A stretch of 64,000 bases of DNA from Methylovulum sp. Its GTDB lineage: Bacteria; Pseudomonadota; Gammaproteobacteria; Methylococcales; Methylomonadaceae. Numbering within the stretch: the stretch's first letter is position 1; each line of letters begins with the position of its first letter. The stretch spans positions 32,268-96,267 of the forward strand of contig JAURZI010000025.1 of NCBI GenBank assembly GCA_030653435.1. The letters run 5' to 3'. Of this stretch, positions 28,601 to 43,600 are shown piece by piece. Made by a program: the position numbers and the translations under genes. Below the pieces are notes generated by a model that searched no databases, had not been told where the DNA came from, and saw only the letters and a program-made list of their open reading frames with translations.

Positions 28601-31600
28601 GCCCTGGCAATACACAATGTCCTGCCCCGTTGAATCCGGCGCACTGGCTTCAAACACCAGATGCTCATGTTGCGGATACACATGCAGTGCTAAGTTCGCG
28701 CCCTGCGCCTGTACCTTCAAGAGCTTGGGCCATACGATATGGCTTAAACCCTTTACGCTGACGCCGGTCAGATAAGCCGCCCCGGCTGCCCTGGCCATTT
28801 CCAGGTAAACAGCCGCCGGCAAGATGCCGCTATGGTCTTTCAGGAAGGACTCCGCGCCCGTCAATGCAACCGTATAGCGCATGCCCTGAGCCAAGGCCTG
28901 CTCGCTATGCAGCAAAGGATGTAACGGGTGCTGTGCGGCCGCCATAGGCGCTTTTGCCATGACACGGGACGTAAAACCACGCATACGCACACAGATCCGG
29001 CCTTGCCCGTCGCACAAATCGATATCCAGTTTCTGGATGTTATCGCTGGCATCCACAGCGCCGCTACGGCGTATCCATGCCCACATCAGCGCCGTGCAAC
29101 AGCCGGTGATAACCAGTTCTTCCAGCGCAAAAGGCAGCAGCGCCGTTTTTTCGGCAGCATCCGCTTGCGCCAGCGCCAGGCCTATCGTGGCCTGCAAAGC
29201 GGCATCCATCAGGCTGGGATGCAAGCAGTAGCTATCCAGGCCGGGCGACAGCGCCGCCGGTAAGACCAGCTTTGCCAACACCTGTTGATTACCGACATAA
29301 ACAGCGGCTATGGCTTGGTAAGCTGCGCCATGCTCTATGCCCATGCTTTTATATACGGCATAACATTGTTCGGCACTGAACGGGCTATGTTGCATGTCGG
29401 CCTGTAGGCGCTGGAGTTCCAGGATGCCTGGGTGTTCGGCATCACCCGGCACAGCTGTGCCCTGGCTATGCACAGACTGTTGGGCAGCGGATTCGGTATA
29501 GATTTCGTACTGAATCCGGTCATTTTGTCCGGCCATTAACCGGATATGGACATCTTGCGCTTGATCACCGACGATCAGCGGTTGTGACCAGACGATATGG
29601 GTGAGCCTGAATGCTGGCGGCTGTTGTTCGCGCGTTCCGGTCGCACAAGCTAGCGCCGCCCGAGCCATCTCAAGATAAACCACTCCCGGCAACACTTTTT
29701 GCCCCTGGACGATATGGTCGGACAGGAAAAACTCCTCGCCGGTGAAGGTGGAGCGGTACGATTGCCCGTAGAGCGTGGAGGTGTTGCTGTGCAGCAAGGG
29801 GTGCAGGTAATCAGCGCCAGGCACGTTGACTAGAGCCGCCGGCTCCGGTTTCCAATAACGTTCCCTGGCAAACGGATAAGTCGGCAAATGGATGCGGCGG
29901 GGCGGCGCGGCGCGGTATAGCAAGGCCCAATCCACGTTAGCTCCTTGAGTCCAGGCTGCGGCGAGTTTGTCAGCATCGCCTGCGGCTAAGCGTTCGGGAA
30001 CATCCGCCGGGTTGGCGTAGCCCTTTTTACTGCTTTTCGCGACCACTACACCTGTCCAGCAACGCCCATCCAGTGCTTCTGCGTTAGCAAACGCCTGGAG
30101 TTTCTCGGCTAATTCGTCAAGGCTGCCGACAACCCAGGCCACGCGTTGCTCCATTGCCTCGCGGCCGGTTTGCAGGGTATAGGCGAGGTTAGCCAGCGTC
30201 AGAGTCGGATCGATAGGCTGCGTACCTAGTGCCCGCTGTAGGAATCGGGCTAACTGATCGGCGCTGTCCTGCAAGCGCTCGGTATTTTTCGCCGACAACA
30301 CAATGACGGCGGACCTGCCCCGGTCTTCATCGGCAACGACCGGGATGACATATTCCTCAACCACCAGATGGGCGTTCGTACCGCTGTGACCGAACGAATT
30401 CAAGGCCGCCATCAGCGGCTTACCGTTCCGGGGTTGCCAGTCCGCCAAGCCGGTAGCCGGATAAAATGGCGATTGCCCGAACTCAATCAGCGGATTGAGC
30501 TGTTTAAAATGCGGCATGCCGGGGATTTGCCTATGCTTTAACGACAGCAATATCTTGATCAAGCCGATCACCGCCGCGCTAGCCGTGCTATGTCCGATGT
30601 TGGCTTTGGCGCTGCCCACCGCACAATACTGCGTCTTGTCGGTAAACTGCTGGAATGCCCGCACCAGTGCATTCGCTTCTATTGGATCGCCTAATTTGGT
30701 GCCGGTGCCGTGGGCTTCGATATAGCTGATCTGTTCGGGATCGATGTTGTAACGCCGGTATATATCGCAAATCAAGGCTTCTTGCGCGACGCCGTTGGGC
30801 GCGGTAATACCGTTGCTGGCCCCGTCCTGGTTAGTCCCCGAACCCCGAATCACGCCATACACGGCATCGCCGTCGGCTATCGCGTCTTCCAAGCGCTTCA
30901 GCACGACCATGCCCACCCCTTCCGACATCGCCATGCCGTCGGCTGCGGCATCGAAAGCATGACAACGGCCGGAATAAGACAGCATATCGGTCTGAGACAG
31001 ACCGACCAGCGGTGTAGGGCCCATGACGGCAAACACACCGCCCGCCAGCGCCATGCCGGTTTCCCGATTGCGTAAACTCTCGCAAGCCAGATGCAAGGCC
31101 ACGCCGGATGACGAGCAACCGGTGTTGACGACAAAAGCGGGCCCTCTTAAATTCAGGAAATAAGACAGTCGCGAGGCAATAATGGCCTCCGAAGCGCCGG
31201 TAAAGGTTTCATGCACATAACCGGTAGGTTCGGCGCCGACAAAAATGCCGGTGCGCGTATCGGCCAGCGTTTTGGGGTTGTAACCGGCATCTTCCAGACT
31301 CTTCCAGCTTTCTTGTAGAATCAGGCGCTGATGCGGATTCATTGACTCCGCTTCGCGCGGCGAAATATTAAAAAACAGCGGATCGAAGCAATCCCGATGT
31401 TCTAAAATGCCGCCCCATTTGCAATAGCTTTTTCCCGGCTGCTTGACCGGGCTGTATTGGTCTTGGGCCAAATAATGCGCCGGCAATTCAACAACCGAAT
31501 CCCGGCCTTCAAGTAAATTCTGCCAAAAACCGGCCACATCGCTTGCGCCTGGAAACTGGCCTGACATTCCGATTACAGCTATCCCGCCTGAGCCTGGTCT

Positions 31601-34600
31601 TGCCGTCATCGGTTGCTGTTCTGTAACGTCCGCTTGCCGCTCTGGCGTGGGTTCCCGGCTTACAGCTTGTTGCAATCCCGGATCAGCCGTGCAGGTACGC
31701 GCTAGGTATCCTGCATTAATCATGTCTTTATACCTTGCCGTGACATGCCCGGTCAGTCGCGCCACCGTCGTATAATCGAACAACACCGTCGTGTTCAGCT
31801 TGATACCCAGCCCGTCATTAATCTGCTGGATTACATTGACGCCCAATATCGAATCTATGCCATAGTCCGAAAACGGCACATCGTGCTCTATCTCGTCCTT
31901 GTCCACGCTTAAGGAACGGGATAAACCGTTGACTATCGCCGCTTCGACATAAGCTGCCAGATCCGGTACGGGATGTTCCGGCAACACTAGACTGGCCTGG
32001 GGCGATTGCCCTGCACTACAGGCCGGGGCGCTATTTTCCGCGACCGTTTGCGGAAGCGCGGCCTTTTGCCGGATAACGCCATCGCTTTCGGCGACAACCA
32101 GCTGATGCCCTAGCGCATGATCCGCCGCTGCCGGAAACAATACCGACCGGAAACCTTCCGCCTGTAAAACCGCCTGCCAGGTTGCCGGGTATAAACCGGG
32201 ACTGCCCGGTATCCTTAGCGCTTCGTCCTCAGACAAAGACCAGCCGTCAATCAAACCGAACAGCACGGAGGCGAACACGGTTTTTTCACTGATTTCGTTT
32301 AAAACCAACAGCCCATGCGGCGCCAACGCGGCTTTGGCGTTACGCAAGGTATTGCGGATATTGCGGGTGGCATGCAAGACATTGGTGGCAATTGCTATAT
32401 CGTAACCGGCAATATCAATGCCCTGCCCTGCCAACGGCTCTTCTATATTCCATAACTTGTATCGCAGATACGGATATGCCGAACCATAACGCTGTTGTGC
32501 ATGGATAAAAAAGGATTTGGACAAATCGGTATAGCAATACTCGGCTATATGAGCCTGCACACCGCGCAAATGCGGCAACACCGTGGACGTAGTGCCACCC
32601 GTGCCTGCGCCGATTTCAATAATCCGCACCTGGGCTTGCGGATCGGTTTGGATGCGCTGTTTGATATACGCTTCCACCAGCTCGGCCAGCACTTGGTTAA
32701 AATAATCGCAAATAATATTGTTTTTGTACAAACCCTCTATTTTTTCCATCGAACCATTCGGAAACAAGATATCCGTGACCAAGGTCGTGCCCCGCAAGAT
32801 TTCCGGCAGTTGTTGCAAACAATCATGGACCAGAATTGCCAGCGTGCGCGTTTCCGGTGCCTGTAGATAGTGCTCCTGTTGCGCTTCCCAGTCCTGCCAG
32901 ACTTGTGCCTTATCGCTAGCGGCCAGACCCGTCTTCAGTTGAACGCGTCCGCCTTCGATAGCCAAATAGCCGTTGCTTGCCAATACGGACAGGCTTTCCC
33001 GCCACCAGCGCTCATATTTATCCAATATGCCCGCCTGTTTACGCAAACCGTTAATATCTTTAGGGCTTTCTGCGGCGAACAGCGCCAACTCGCGCAGCTG
33101 TACAAACAGCAGTTTTGCTATCCAGCCATTCAGCTGCTCCGTATGGCTGTGCTCGGTAGGCGCATGGGCTTTAGGGCTATAGTCCGCAACGGCCTGGATG
33201 CACGAAACGAAGCTTTGCGGATAGCTTGACGTCCAGAGCTGCAAATCTATACGCTCTATATTCTGGACCTTACTGGTTTTAGTCACCGCCAATTGGTTGA
33301 TAGGGCAGGCCAACAGCGCCCGCAACGCATCCATGCCTTCATCGGGCTGGATAGGTTGTACGCCGCGTTGCTGAACCAAGCCCTTTAACGCGTCAGAGAT
33401 ACGGGTGCCGCCACCCACATCCCAATACCCCCAATTCACGACATTTACCGCACAAGGCCAAGCCTTAGCCAGATGCTGGGCAAACGCATCATTGAACGTA
33501 CAAGCCGACGCATAGCCTGCCATGCCGCCAGGTTTTGCATACGCAATCATCGACGAGAAAAACAGCACAAAATCCAGCGTTTCCTGTTGGAAGACTTGCG
33601 CCATGCACACACTGATGTCTAGCTTAGTCGAGAGTATGTCAGCAAACAGCGTTTCGTCCATATCCGCCAGACTCTGGTCGTAAGGACCTAAGGCCGCATG
33701 CACGACACCATGAATATTGGGATGGTTTTGTTTGATGGTATGGTAAGCCTGTTGCAAAGCCGTAGCATCGCGGGCATCCGCAGCAAGATAAACCGGACTG
33801 GGCCCCCATTTCGACAACCTGTCCAATTGGGCCTGAATGGCGGCATCCTTAGGACGCCTGCCTATCCAGATCATTTGCGCCTGATAATCCGCTATCATCG
33901 CCCGGCTCCAGATTTCACCCAGGCCACCGGCGCCACCGATAATCACATACGTGCCATTGCGACGGTAAGGTGTCGGCCCTGATGCCAGCTGATGGACCGG
34001 GAGCAGTTTTTGTTGAAACCATTCTGCGCCGCGACGGGCGTAACACTCGCCTTCACGATGGGCAGGCATAGCCCACAGCCCGTCAGGCCAAGCGGTATCG
34101 GCTTCCAGATCGAGCAAACGGATTTGCCAATGCGGATATTCCTTGGCCAAACTGCCAACCAGGCCATGCACACCGGCATGCGCCGGAGCCACGATATCGG
34201 CGTCGAACACGGCTTGGGCCTGCGTCGTGATAATCGTCAAGCCCAGATCTTTGCTGCCGTAACCTGCCGCAAGCAGGGCTTTGATTAACCTGAAGAGCTG
34301 AAGGACGCCCTCGCGCTGTACGGCAACGATACCCTGCCCCGCTATGGCGCGGTGGTCAGGGGCAATCCAGACGATATGCGCCACCGCCACGGCTTTTTTA
34401 AAGCGGGCGGCCAACATGTAAATGCTGTCCTCCGCGTGAATACGCATCAGCTCGGCATCCGCATAAACCGCCTGGAGCGCGTCGGTTTGCCCCCGACTGC
34501 CGCCGATAACCACGATACGCGCGCCGGACTCTGGGAAGATTGCCGAGGTTTGCGGCGACAGGACGGCATCCCACACCGGTCGCAGCATCGTCAAACCCTG

Positions 34601-37600
34601 TGGAACCGTCGCGTTATCCGGCTTATCAGCTACAGCCGGTAAAACGGCAGCAGCTGTATGCAGCGGCTTAATCGGGCTGGCGTCATCTGACGCCGCCGTG
34701 TCCAGCCAATAACGATCTTTGGCAAACGGATATGCGGGCAGGCTGATACGCGAAGGCTGGGCATCCTGATACAGTTTGCGCCAATCGACGGCTAGGCCCT
34801 GCACCCACAGCGCCAGCAATTTGGCAAACTTTTTACGCGCCATCCATTTGGCTAGCGCTTCCTGCAATTCTTCATCGTCGGCAAAGAGCGTGACCATCGC
34901 CTTATTAGGCTTGACCTGCCCCCGATACCAACCCTCCCTATCGTCATCAGCAGCCAGGAACCGGCGCAATTTTTCGGCAAGTTCCTGGAGCGATTCGGCG
35001 GTGAAGCCCAACCGTTCTTCCATCGCCGTGCGTCCTATTTGCAGCGTGTAAGCGAGATTGTGCAGATGCGCGGCTGGGTCGTCGGCAGGGGCCTGTTGCA
35101 CATAAGCCAGCAGGTTTTTCGCCATATCTTTCAAGCGGGCTTCATTTTTCGCCGACAACACGATTAAGGCAGAGCCTACGAATGCGCCTTGCTGCCGGAC
35201 ATCCGCGATGTATTCTTCCAGAACCAGATGTGCATTGGCGCCGCCAGCCCCAAATGAAGACAGCCCGGCTATCCTGGGGCATGCTGTCGCCACGCCATTG
35301 ACGTCAAACACCGGCTGCGGCCAGTCCGCCAAGGTTTGCTGCACGACAAAAGGCGTTCGGCTAAAATCGATATTCGGGTTCGGCTCTGCGGCATGCAGGC
35401 TAGGCGCAAGCTGGGCATGCTGCATTTGCAGCACGATCTTGGCCAATCCCGCCATACCGGCGGCGGCTTCCAAATGACCGAGGTTGGATTTGACCGAACC
35501 GAGCGCACAAAACCCAAGGTCCGGCGTATCTTGTTGGAAAGCCTGGGTCAATCCGGTCATTTCAATCGGGTCGCCCAATTCCGTACCCGTGCCATGCGCT
35601 TCGATATAACTGACAGAACGGGCATTAACTCCGGCTTTTGCCAGCGTGGCCCGAATCAGATCGGCCTGGGCTTTTGGGTTGGGTACGGTATAGCCGTTGG
35701 TTTTTCCGCCGTGATTGACGCTGGAGCCGCGTATAACGGCATAGATGTGGTCCTGGTCCTCAATGGCGCGGGACAGCCGTTTGAGCACGACCATGCCCAC
35801 GCCTTCGCCCGGCACAAAACCGTTGCCGCCTTTGCCGAAACTCTTGCATTGCCCGTCGCCGGACAGCATATAAGCCGAACATAGCCCGACATAGCTGGAC
35901 GGATGCAGGTACAAATTGACCCCGCCCGCCAGCGCCAGTTCGCATTCCTGATGGCGTATATGCAGACAGGCCTCGTGTATGGCTGTCAGCGACGAAGAGC
36001 ACATCGTATCAATCGGCATGCTGGGGCCTTGCAAATCCAGGAAATAGGAAATACGGTTGGCGGCCGAACTGAACGAGGTGCGCGGGTTGATACTTTGTCC
36101 CTGATGGCGCACGGGCCCATATAAATCGAAACCGGTTTTGGTGATGCCGGTGAACACGCCTACGCGTTGCTGATAGTCCTCCCGCAGGGTTTCCTTCGTA
36201 TAACCCGCATCTTCCAAGGCTTGCCACGCGCACTGCAACAGCAAACGTTCTTGCGGATCCATGCCCAGCGCGTCTTTAGGCGCAATATTAAAAAATAACG
36301 GATCGAACTCGGCAAAACTGTTGAGGAAACCGCCCCATTTGCTGTAACTCTTACCCTGGGCCACCGCCGTTTGCTGGTCAGGATGGTAAAAATCCTGCAT
36401 GGGCCAGCGTTCTTCAGGAATGTCGATGATGCAGTCTTTGCCCGCTTTCAGATTCTCCCAAAATACCTCCAGGGTTTCTGCGCCGGGATAACGTCCGCTC
36501 ATGCCAATAATAGCAATCGGCTCCTGAATCGGGCTATGCGGCGCTGAAAAGCCGTGGCTGCGGGTTGTTGCGGCTGCCGGTTGCAAGGGTTTTACCCCCG
36601 GCGCAACAGCCGGGGCTGCAGCATAAGCGCTGACCGCATCTAAACCCACCCAAGCCCTGCATTGTCGCGGGTAAGCCGAGGCCAAATGCGTTGCCAGCGC
36701 GTTGAGGTTCAGGTATTCATAAAACAACGTCTTGGAAACCGGGCCGAATAGCTCATCCAGTTGCTGGTTCATCTGGATAATGGCCAGCGAATCCAAACCA
36801 TAGCGTTCCAGCGCTTCGTCTGCGTCAATGCGATCCACCGGCATTTTCACCGTTGCTGCGAACAAACGCGTCAGCCGTTGCAGCACCTTGCCGCTTAATT
36901 CCTTATCGTCGGGTTGCGGCCTATACGCATTCCCAACCACCGGCACGGGATGCGCCCCGCTGACGAACTGTTTAATCCTGGCCACATCGCCCTCCATAAC
37001 GAGAATCTGTCCCAGACCTGCCGCCAAGGCTTGCGACAGAGCCTGTACGCCGGTTGCGGTACGCATCGGCACAATGCCGGTGCGTTGCGCCATCAATTGT
37101 TTGCTTAACGCCTCCATTTGCATGCCGCCTGCCTGCCAAAGCGGCCAATTGATCGACAGCGTTTGCCCATAGCGGTGCTGCTGTGCGACCAAGCCATTAC
37201 GATAATGCGCGAACGCGTCCAAAAAAGCATTGGCCGTGCAATAATCGGCCTGGCCTGGACTGCCCAGCGCCGCCGCGCCTGAAGAGAACAACACGAAGCA
37301 GTCCAGGTCACAGCCGCGGGTCGCCAAATCCAGATGTACCGCGCCTGCCACTTTGGGTTCCAGCACGGCTTTAAACGCTGCCGCTGTTTTGTTCAACATA
37401 AAGCTGTCCCGGACAATACCGGCGCAATGCAGGATGCCGTTGATCCGCCCGAACTCGTCCAGCAGGCTTTGGACTAGCTCATCCACCTCGATTTGCCTGC
37501 ACACATCGACTTGCCGGTGCACGATGCGGGCGCCTAAAGATGCCAGCGCATCAAGCTGTTTTTGCTGCTCCCGGCTTAACGACGAACGTCCCGCCAAAAC

Positions 37601-40600
37601 CAATACGGCATGCTTCGTTAAGCCGGCGATCTCTTCGGCAAAAATCAGACCCAGCCCGCCTAAGCCGCCGGTAATCAGATAAACGCCGTTGTCTTTCCAC
37701 GGCGCGCCATAGTGTCCGGTATCTTCAGGCAACTGTTCCCAAACCGGAATCTGGCGCTGTTGCCGATGGTATCGGATGTGGGCATCTTCGGCATGCCAGC
37801 GATTTTCGAGCAGCCGTTCCAGCAAGCCCGCCCCCTGGGTTTGTGCATCGGCTTCGATGAGTTGGGCGATGATGTCAGGATTTTCCAGATGCGCGGTTTT
37901 AAGCAAGCCTGACAATCCGGCGTACAGTGTTTGCCCGCCTTGCGTTGAAACCAGGACTTGAACCAGCGTCTTGCCGCCGGTTTTATCCGCCATCATCGCT
38001 TTAATTTTCTCAAAGACCTGAACGGCAACCGCCTGAAAGGAGGCTGCCAATGGCTGGCTTGCCGGAGACAGCACCAGACACTCGGTATCAGGCAGGTGTG
38101 CGGCAACGGTTGCCGCCGACAACCTGTCCACGCCGCACAACACCAGCAGATGCCTAGCGTATTCGGGGCATGCCGCGTTATTCTCAGGCATTTTTTGTTG
38201 CCAGCGCGGCTGGGCGATAAATAGGCCTATATTGGCAGATGATGCCGCAGCCCCGACCGGTTGGGCACAGGCACAGCCAATCGGATTTGTGTCCATCGTG
38301 GTGTCAGCCACAGTGTTGTGGTCTGCCACCCAATAATGCTGCTCCGCAAAAGGATAAACCGGCAGACTGATGCGGCTGGCCTTACGCCCGTGATATAACG
38401 ACCGCCATGCTATAGCCGCACCACCCACCCAGGCTTGGGCAATTTTTTCCGGCTGGTCGCACACCGAGGTGTCGGCGCCTTGCTGAATATCGGCCACGCC
38501 TGCATTGCGGGTTTGCTTGGTATCTCCGTAAAAACAACCGGCTATGTCCCGCTCGCCAGCCAGATAGCTTTCCAGCTTGACGATAAGTTCACTCAGCTGC
38601 CTGACGATGAACACCAAACGGTGGCCCATCGCCAGCCTGCCGGTCTGCAAGGTATAAGCCAGATCTGCCAGAGTTATCGTTGCCTGGATACCGTCTTGAG
38701 ATAAATAGTGTAAAAACTTTTCGGCGTAGGCCTGCAAACGATCTGCGCTTTTCGCCGACAGGATAACCAGCTGCGCCGGTTGCCCGTCAGCCACGGGCAT
38801 AGCCGTATCCGGCTTGGCGATATACTCCTCGAAGATGGCATGGGCATTAGTACCGCCTATACCGAATGCGCTCAGCGCCGCGCGGCGTGGTGCGCCCTTG
38901 CCGTCCCAGGCCGTCAAACGGTCTACCACGTGAAATGCCGTCGCCGCAAAATCTATTTCGGGGTTCGGTTGCCGATAATTGATCGACGGCGGAATTTCGC
39001 CATGCTTAAGGCTGAGCGCGACTTTTATACATCCGGCAAGCCCGGCCGCCGTATCCAGATGGCCGATATTGGGCTTGACGGAACCTATGCCGCAAAACTG
39101 CCGCTTACCCGTATAGCGTTTATAAACGTCATCCAAAGCCATGACTTCAACAGGATCGCCAAGTTTCGTGCCCGTCCCGTGCGCTTCCACATAGCCTATG
39201 CTTTCGGGATGGATGCCGGTGCTTTCCAGCACCCGCGCAATGACGGCGGCCTGCCCCTGTACGCTGGGCGCATAAAACCCGGCCTTGTCCGCGCCGTCAT
39301 TATTAATGCCTATACCTCTTAACAGCGCATAAATATGATCTCCGTCGGCTATCGCATCCAGCGCTTTTTTGACGACGATGACGCTGACGCCTTCGCCGCC
39401 GACCAAGCCGTCGGCATCGGCGTCAAAGGTTTTGCAATGCCCGTCGCTGGAAAAATTCATGCCCGGCTGGTAAAGATGCCCCGCCCCCGGAATCGGAAAC
39501 AACGTGGCGCCGCCGACCAAGGCATATTTCGCCTCGTTGGTTTTTAAGCTCTGGTAAGCGAGATATAGGCCGACCAGGGAAGACGAACAATTGGCGTGTA
39601 CGGCAAAACTCGGCCCCGTCAAGCCCAGTTGGTAAGAAATCATGCTGGGAATCGTGCCGCCCTGGGCTGAAATCCATGCCGCATAATCATCGGCGGCGGC
39701 GACGCTGTTCGAATTATGTAATAACGTCTTGTAATAGCTGTTGCTCGCCGACATAAAGACCGCGGTCTCTGGAATCTCTTTGGCGATATAACCCGCATCC
39801 TCGATGGCCTGCCAGGAATGTTGCAATAACATGCGGAACTGCGGGTCCATCAGCACGGCATTTTTCGGCGAAATATTAAAGAATTCGGGGTCGAACGACT
39901 CTTTGCCGGTCATGCTGTACTGTAGCGGGATAAAGCCGGGGTTTTGGATGACGGCTTCCGGGATATTGCGCCGACGCAGTTCTGCTTTCGATAACAGCGT
40001 CGCACTCTCCTTGCCTGCCTTTAAGTTCAGCCAGAACTCATCATGGTTTTTCGCGCCGGGCAAATGGCAGGATATGCCGATAATCGCGAGACTATCCCGA
40101 TAATAATCGGGATAGTCCTTGTCAGACTCCAACGCTGCCGTATCTGGCGGGGCGAAAGATGGTTTGTCGGCATCACGGGTATTGATGTACGCGCTGATGG
40201 CTTGTACGGTCGGGTATTTGAACAGGCTAGGCGCCGTGAACGCCACGCCGAACAACGTGCTGATGCGTTGCGCCATTATCGCCGACAAAACCGAATTGCC
40301 GCCGAGCTCAAAAAAGCCGTCCGTCGTGCTGATGCCGTCAATCTTCAGCAACTCTTCCCACAACGCCAAAACCGTTGTTTCGGTCGTGGTGCTTGGGCTT
40401 GCACCCAGCCGTTTCCGGTCTAGCGCCACGTCACGGGCCATCAATTGCTTGCGGTCTATTTTGCCGTTGGGCGTCAGCGGAATGGCATCCACGGCGATAA
40501 ATAAGGCAGGCACCATGTAGTCGGGGACGTTAGCCCGCAAATAGTCCTGCAATGCGCTAGCGCCTAACGTTAGAGGGTCTGCGTGCTGTTGTTGCACGTA

Positions 40601-43600
40601 ATAAGCCAGCAATTGCTTAGCGCCTGCGTGTTCCCTGGCGATAACAACGCTTTCTTTAATGTCGGGATGCCGGTTGAGCAGGCTTTCTATCTCGCCGGGT
40701 TCTATACGGAAACCACGGATCTTAACCTGAAAGTCGATGCGGCCCAGATGCTCAATCGTGCCGTCAGCACGCCAACGCGCCAGATCGCCGGTACGGTATA
40801 AGCGCGTTCCCGGCTTAAAAGGATTATCGACAAATTTTTCGGCGGTGAGCCCCGGCCGCTGCCAATAGCCGTAAGCCAAGCCATCACCGGCTATGCACAG
40901 CTCGCCTGGGCAGCCCAGTAACGCGGGACGATTTTGTCCATCGACGATGTAGATTTGCGTGTTTGCTATCGGTTGACCTATCGTAACCGGCGATGCTGCT
41001 TCTATGCGTGCGACGGTGGACCAAATCGTCGTTTCGGTGGGGCCATACAGGTTCCAGACCTCGCTACCGGTTTCGATCAGCTGTTGTTGCAACGCTTGCG
41101 GCATGGCTTCGCCGCCGCACAGAATTTTTACCCGCTCCTGGTTGCGCCAGCCGCTGTGCAGCAGCATCATCCAGGTAGCCGGTGTCGCCTGCATGACCGT
41201 CGGTTTCAGTCGCTGTATGTGCTGTTTCAGCTGTTCCGCATCCTGCGTGCTGGCGCTATCGCAAAGCAGGCATAAGCCGCCTACCAGCAACGGCAAAAAC
41301 AGTTCCAGGCCGGCAATATCAAAGCAGTAAGTCGTCACCGCCAGTAAGGTGTCCGTGCGCTGCAAGCCCGGCTGTTCCGCCATAGCCGTCAGGAAATTGA
41401 CCAAAGCCTGGTGCGGGATCATGACGCCCTTAGGGTTGCCGGTGCTGCCGGAAGTGTAAATCACATAAGCCAAATGGTGCGGCCTGACCTGCCGTTGCAA
41501 CGCCGGTTGTTGCGCGGCCTGTTGTACCACGTCGTCCCAGTCCTGATCCAGCACGATAACGGCCATATCCTGCGTTAATCGGGCGGCCCGGCATACTTCG
41601 GCCAGCTTGTCCGTCAAGCCGGATTGCGTGAGCACCATAGTGGTCAGGCTGTCTTGCAAAATAGTGGCGAGGCGCTCCAACGGGTAGTGCGGATCCAGCG
41701 GCAAATAGGCGGCACCGGCTTTTAATATGCCCAACAAACCGACCATCATATCCAGCGAACGCTCCACGCAAATAGCCACCAGCTGGTCGGGCTTAACGCC
41801 CCTGGCCTGCAAATGTTTAGCCAGCGCCGTGCTTTTGTCATCGAGTTCGGCATAACTCAACCGGCTATTGCCAAACACGACGGCAAGCGCATCCGGATTT
41901 TGTTGCGCCTGATATTCGAACAGTTCATGAAAACAGCGTTGCGGGTAAGCGCGGTCAGTGTTATTCCAATCATAAAGCAGGGCTTTTTCTTGCTGCGGCG
42001 TATGCAGCGTATATGCGCCGGGCATCACGTCCGGCTGCGCCAGCACTTCCGTTATCAACCTGAGATAATGGTCCAGCATCCGCGCTATCGTCGCCTCATG
42101 ATATAAACTGGGGTTGTATTTCAGGTTTAACACGAAGCCATCGGCCTGTTCCCTGACTTCCAGCACGATTTCATACTCGCCCTGCTGGCATAAGGCTTCG
42201 ACGAATTCTATCGCCAATGCTGCCTGATATTGCCGGTTAAAAGTCCGTAAGTCATGGCCTGAAAACACGTTTTGATATTCGAAAGCGACCTCGAAGACCG
42301 GCGCAAAATCAGCACCGCGCGGCATATCCAGTTCACGGACGAGCACCGGAAAAGGATACGCGGCATGATCCAGAGCATCCACCACCGTCAGTTGCAAGGT
42401 TTTGATAAAGGCGGAAAACGGCTGCGTACCCAAAGCTTGGCTGCGGATAGGCAACATATTGATGAAATAACCCACAGCGGCACTGAAACGCTGTTCAGGA
42501 CGGCCTTTATCGGGCATGCCGACGACAATATCGTCCTGACCGGTATAACGGTACAGCAATAGTTTGAAGAAACCCAGGAACAGCACCGATAAATTCATGC
42601 GTTGCTGATCGGCATAAGCCCTGATGCGGCGACCCAGTTCAGCATCGACTTTAGCGGTATACACCTGTCCCAGAAAGGCTTGGGCACTAGACCTTGGCTG
42701 ATCGCAAGGCAGCTGCAAGCCCGGCGTAAAACCGGCTAACTGCTGTTTCCAGTAAGCCCGCTGTTTCTGGCCTGCCGCCCCCGCCAGCATAGTGCGTTCC
42801 CACGCGACAAAATCCTGGAAGGTTGCTGCGGCGGGATAAACCGACACCGGAGTTTTACCCTGGGCCAATTGCCGGTAAGCGTCTAATAACGTGCCCATGA
42901 CCGGCAGGAAGGAGCTGCCGTCGAAAACGATATGATGGATAGTCAGCAGTAGATAACAGGCTTGCTCCGAATGTATGAACAGCTGGCAACGTATCAACGG
43001 CCCGGTCGCCAGCTGGAACGGACGTTTTGCCTGTTGGCCCAGATAAGCCAGTATGTGATCCGCCGCCAATGCAGAAATCTGTTCTTCTTCGAAAGCCAAC
43101 GCTTGCCGAGGCGCCTGACTTAAAGTCAATTCGCCGTCGTGTTCTGCAATCACGCTGTTTAAGATTGGATATTGGTCCAACAAAAAACGAAAGGCCGCCC
43201 TTAATGCCGCGCTATCGAGGCTTTGGCTCAGATGAAAACACAACGGGATGTTGTAGGCGCTCATTTCGGGAACCCCTTGTTGCAGCGCCCACAAACCCTT
43301 CTGCCCTTCGGACAGCGGGTAGCCGGGTAAGGCCGGCAGCGGCGACTCCGTTAGCACCGCCCCATTGCCCTGGCTCTTAAGACGATCCACCCTGTCCGCG
43401 ACGCAGTGCGCCAAGGCCTGTACCGTTGGGTGTTCCAGCATGTCCCTGCCCGACATGTCAACCGCAAAAGTCTGGCTAAGCCCGCGCAGCAATGTCATGC
43501 CGATAATCGAATCAATGCCGTAATCATATAAGTGTCGATCCAGCTTGATGGCGTCGGCAGGCAGTTGCAGTTCTTCGGTGAGCACAAACAGCAGATAATC

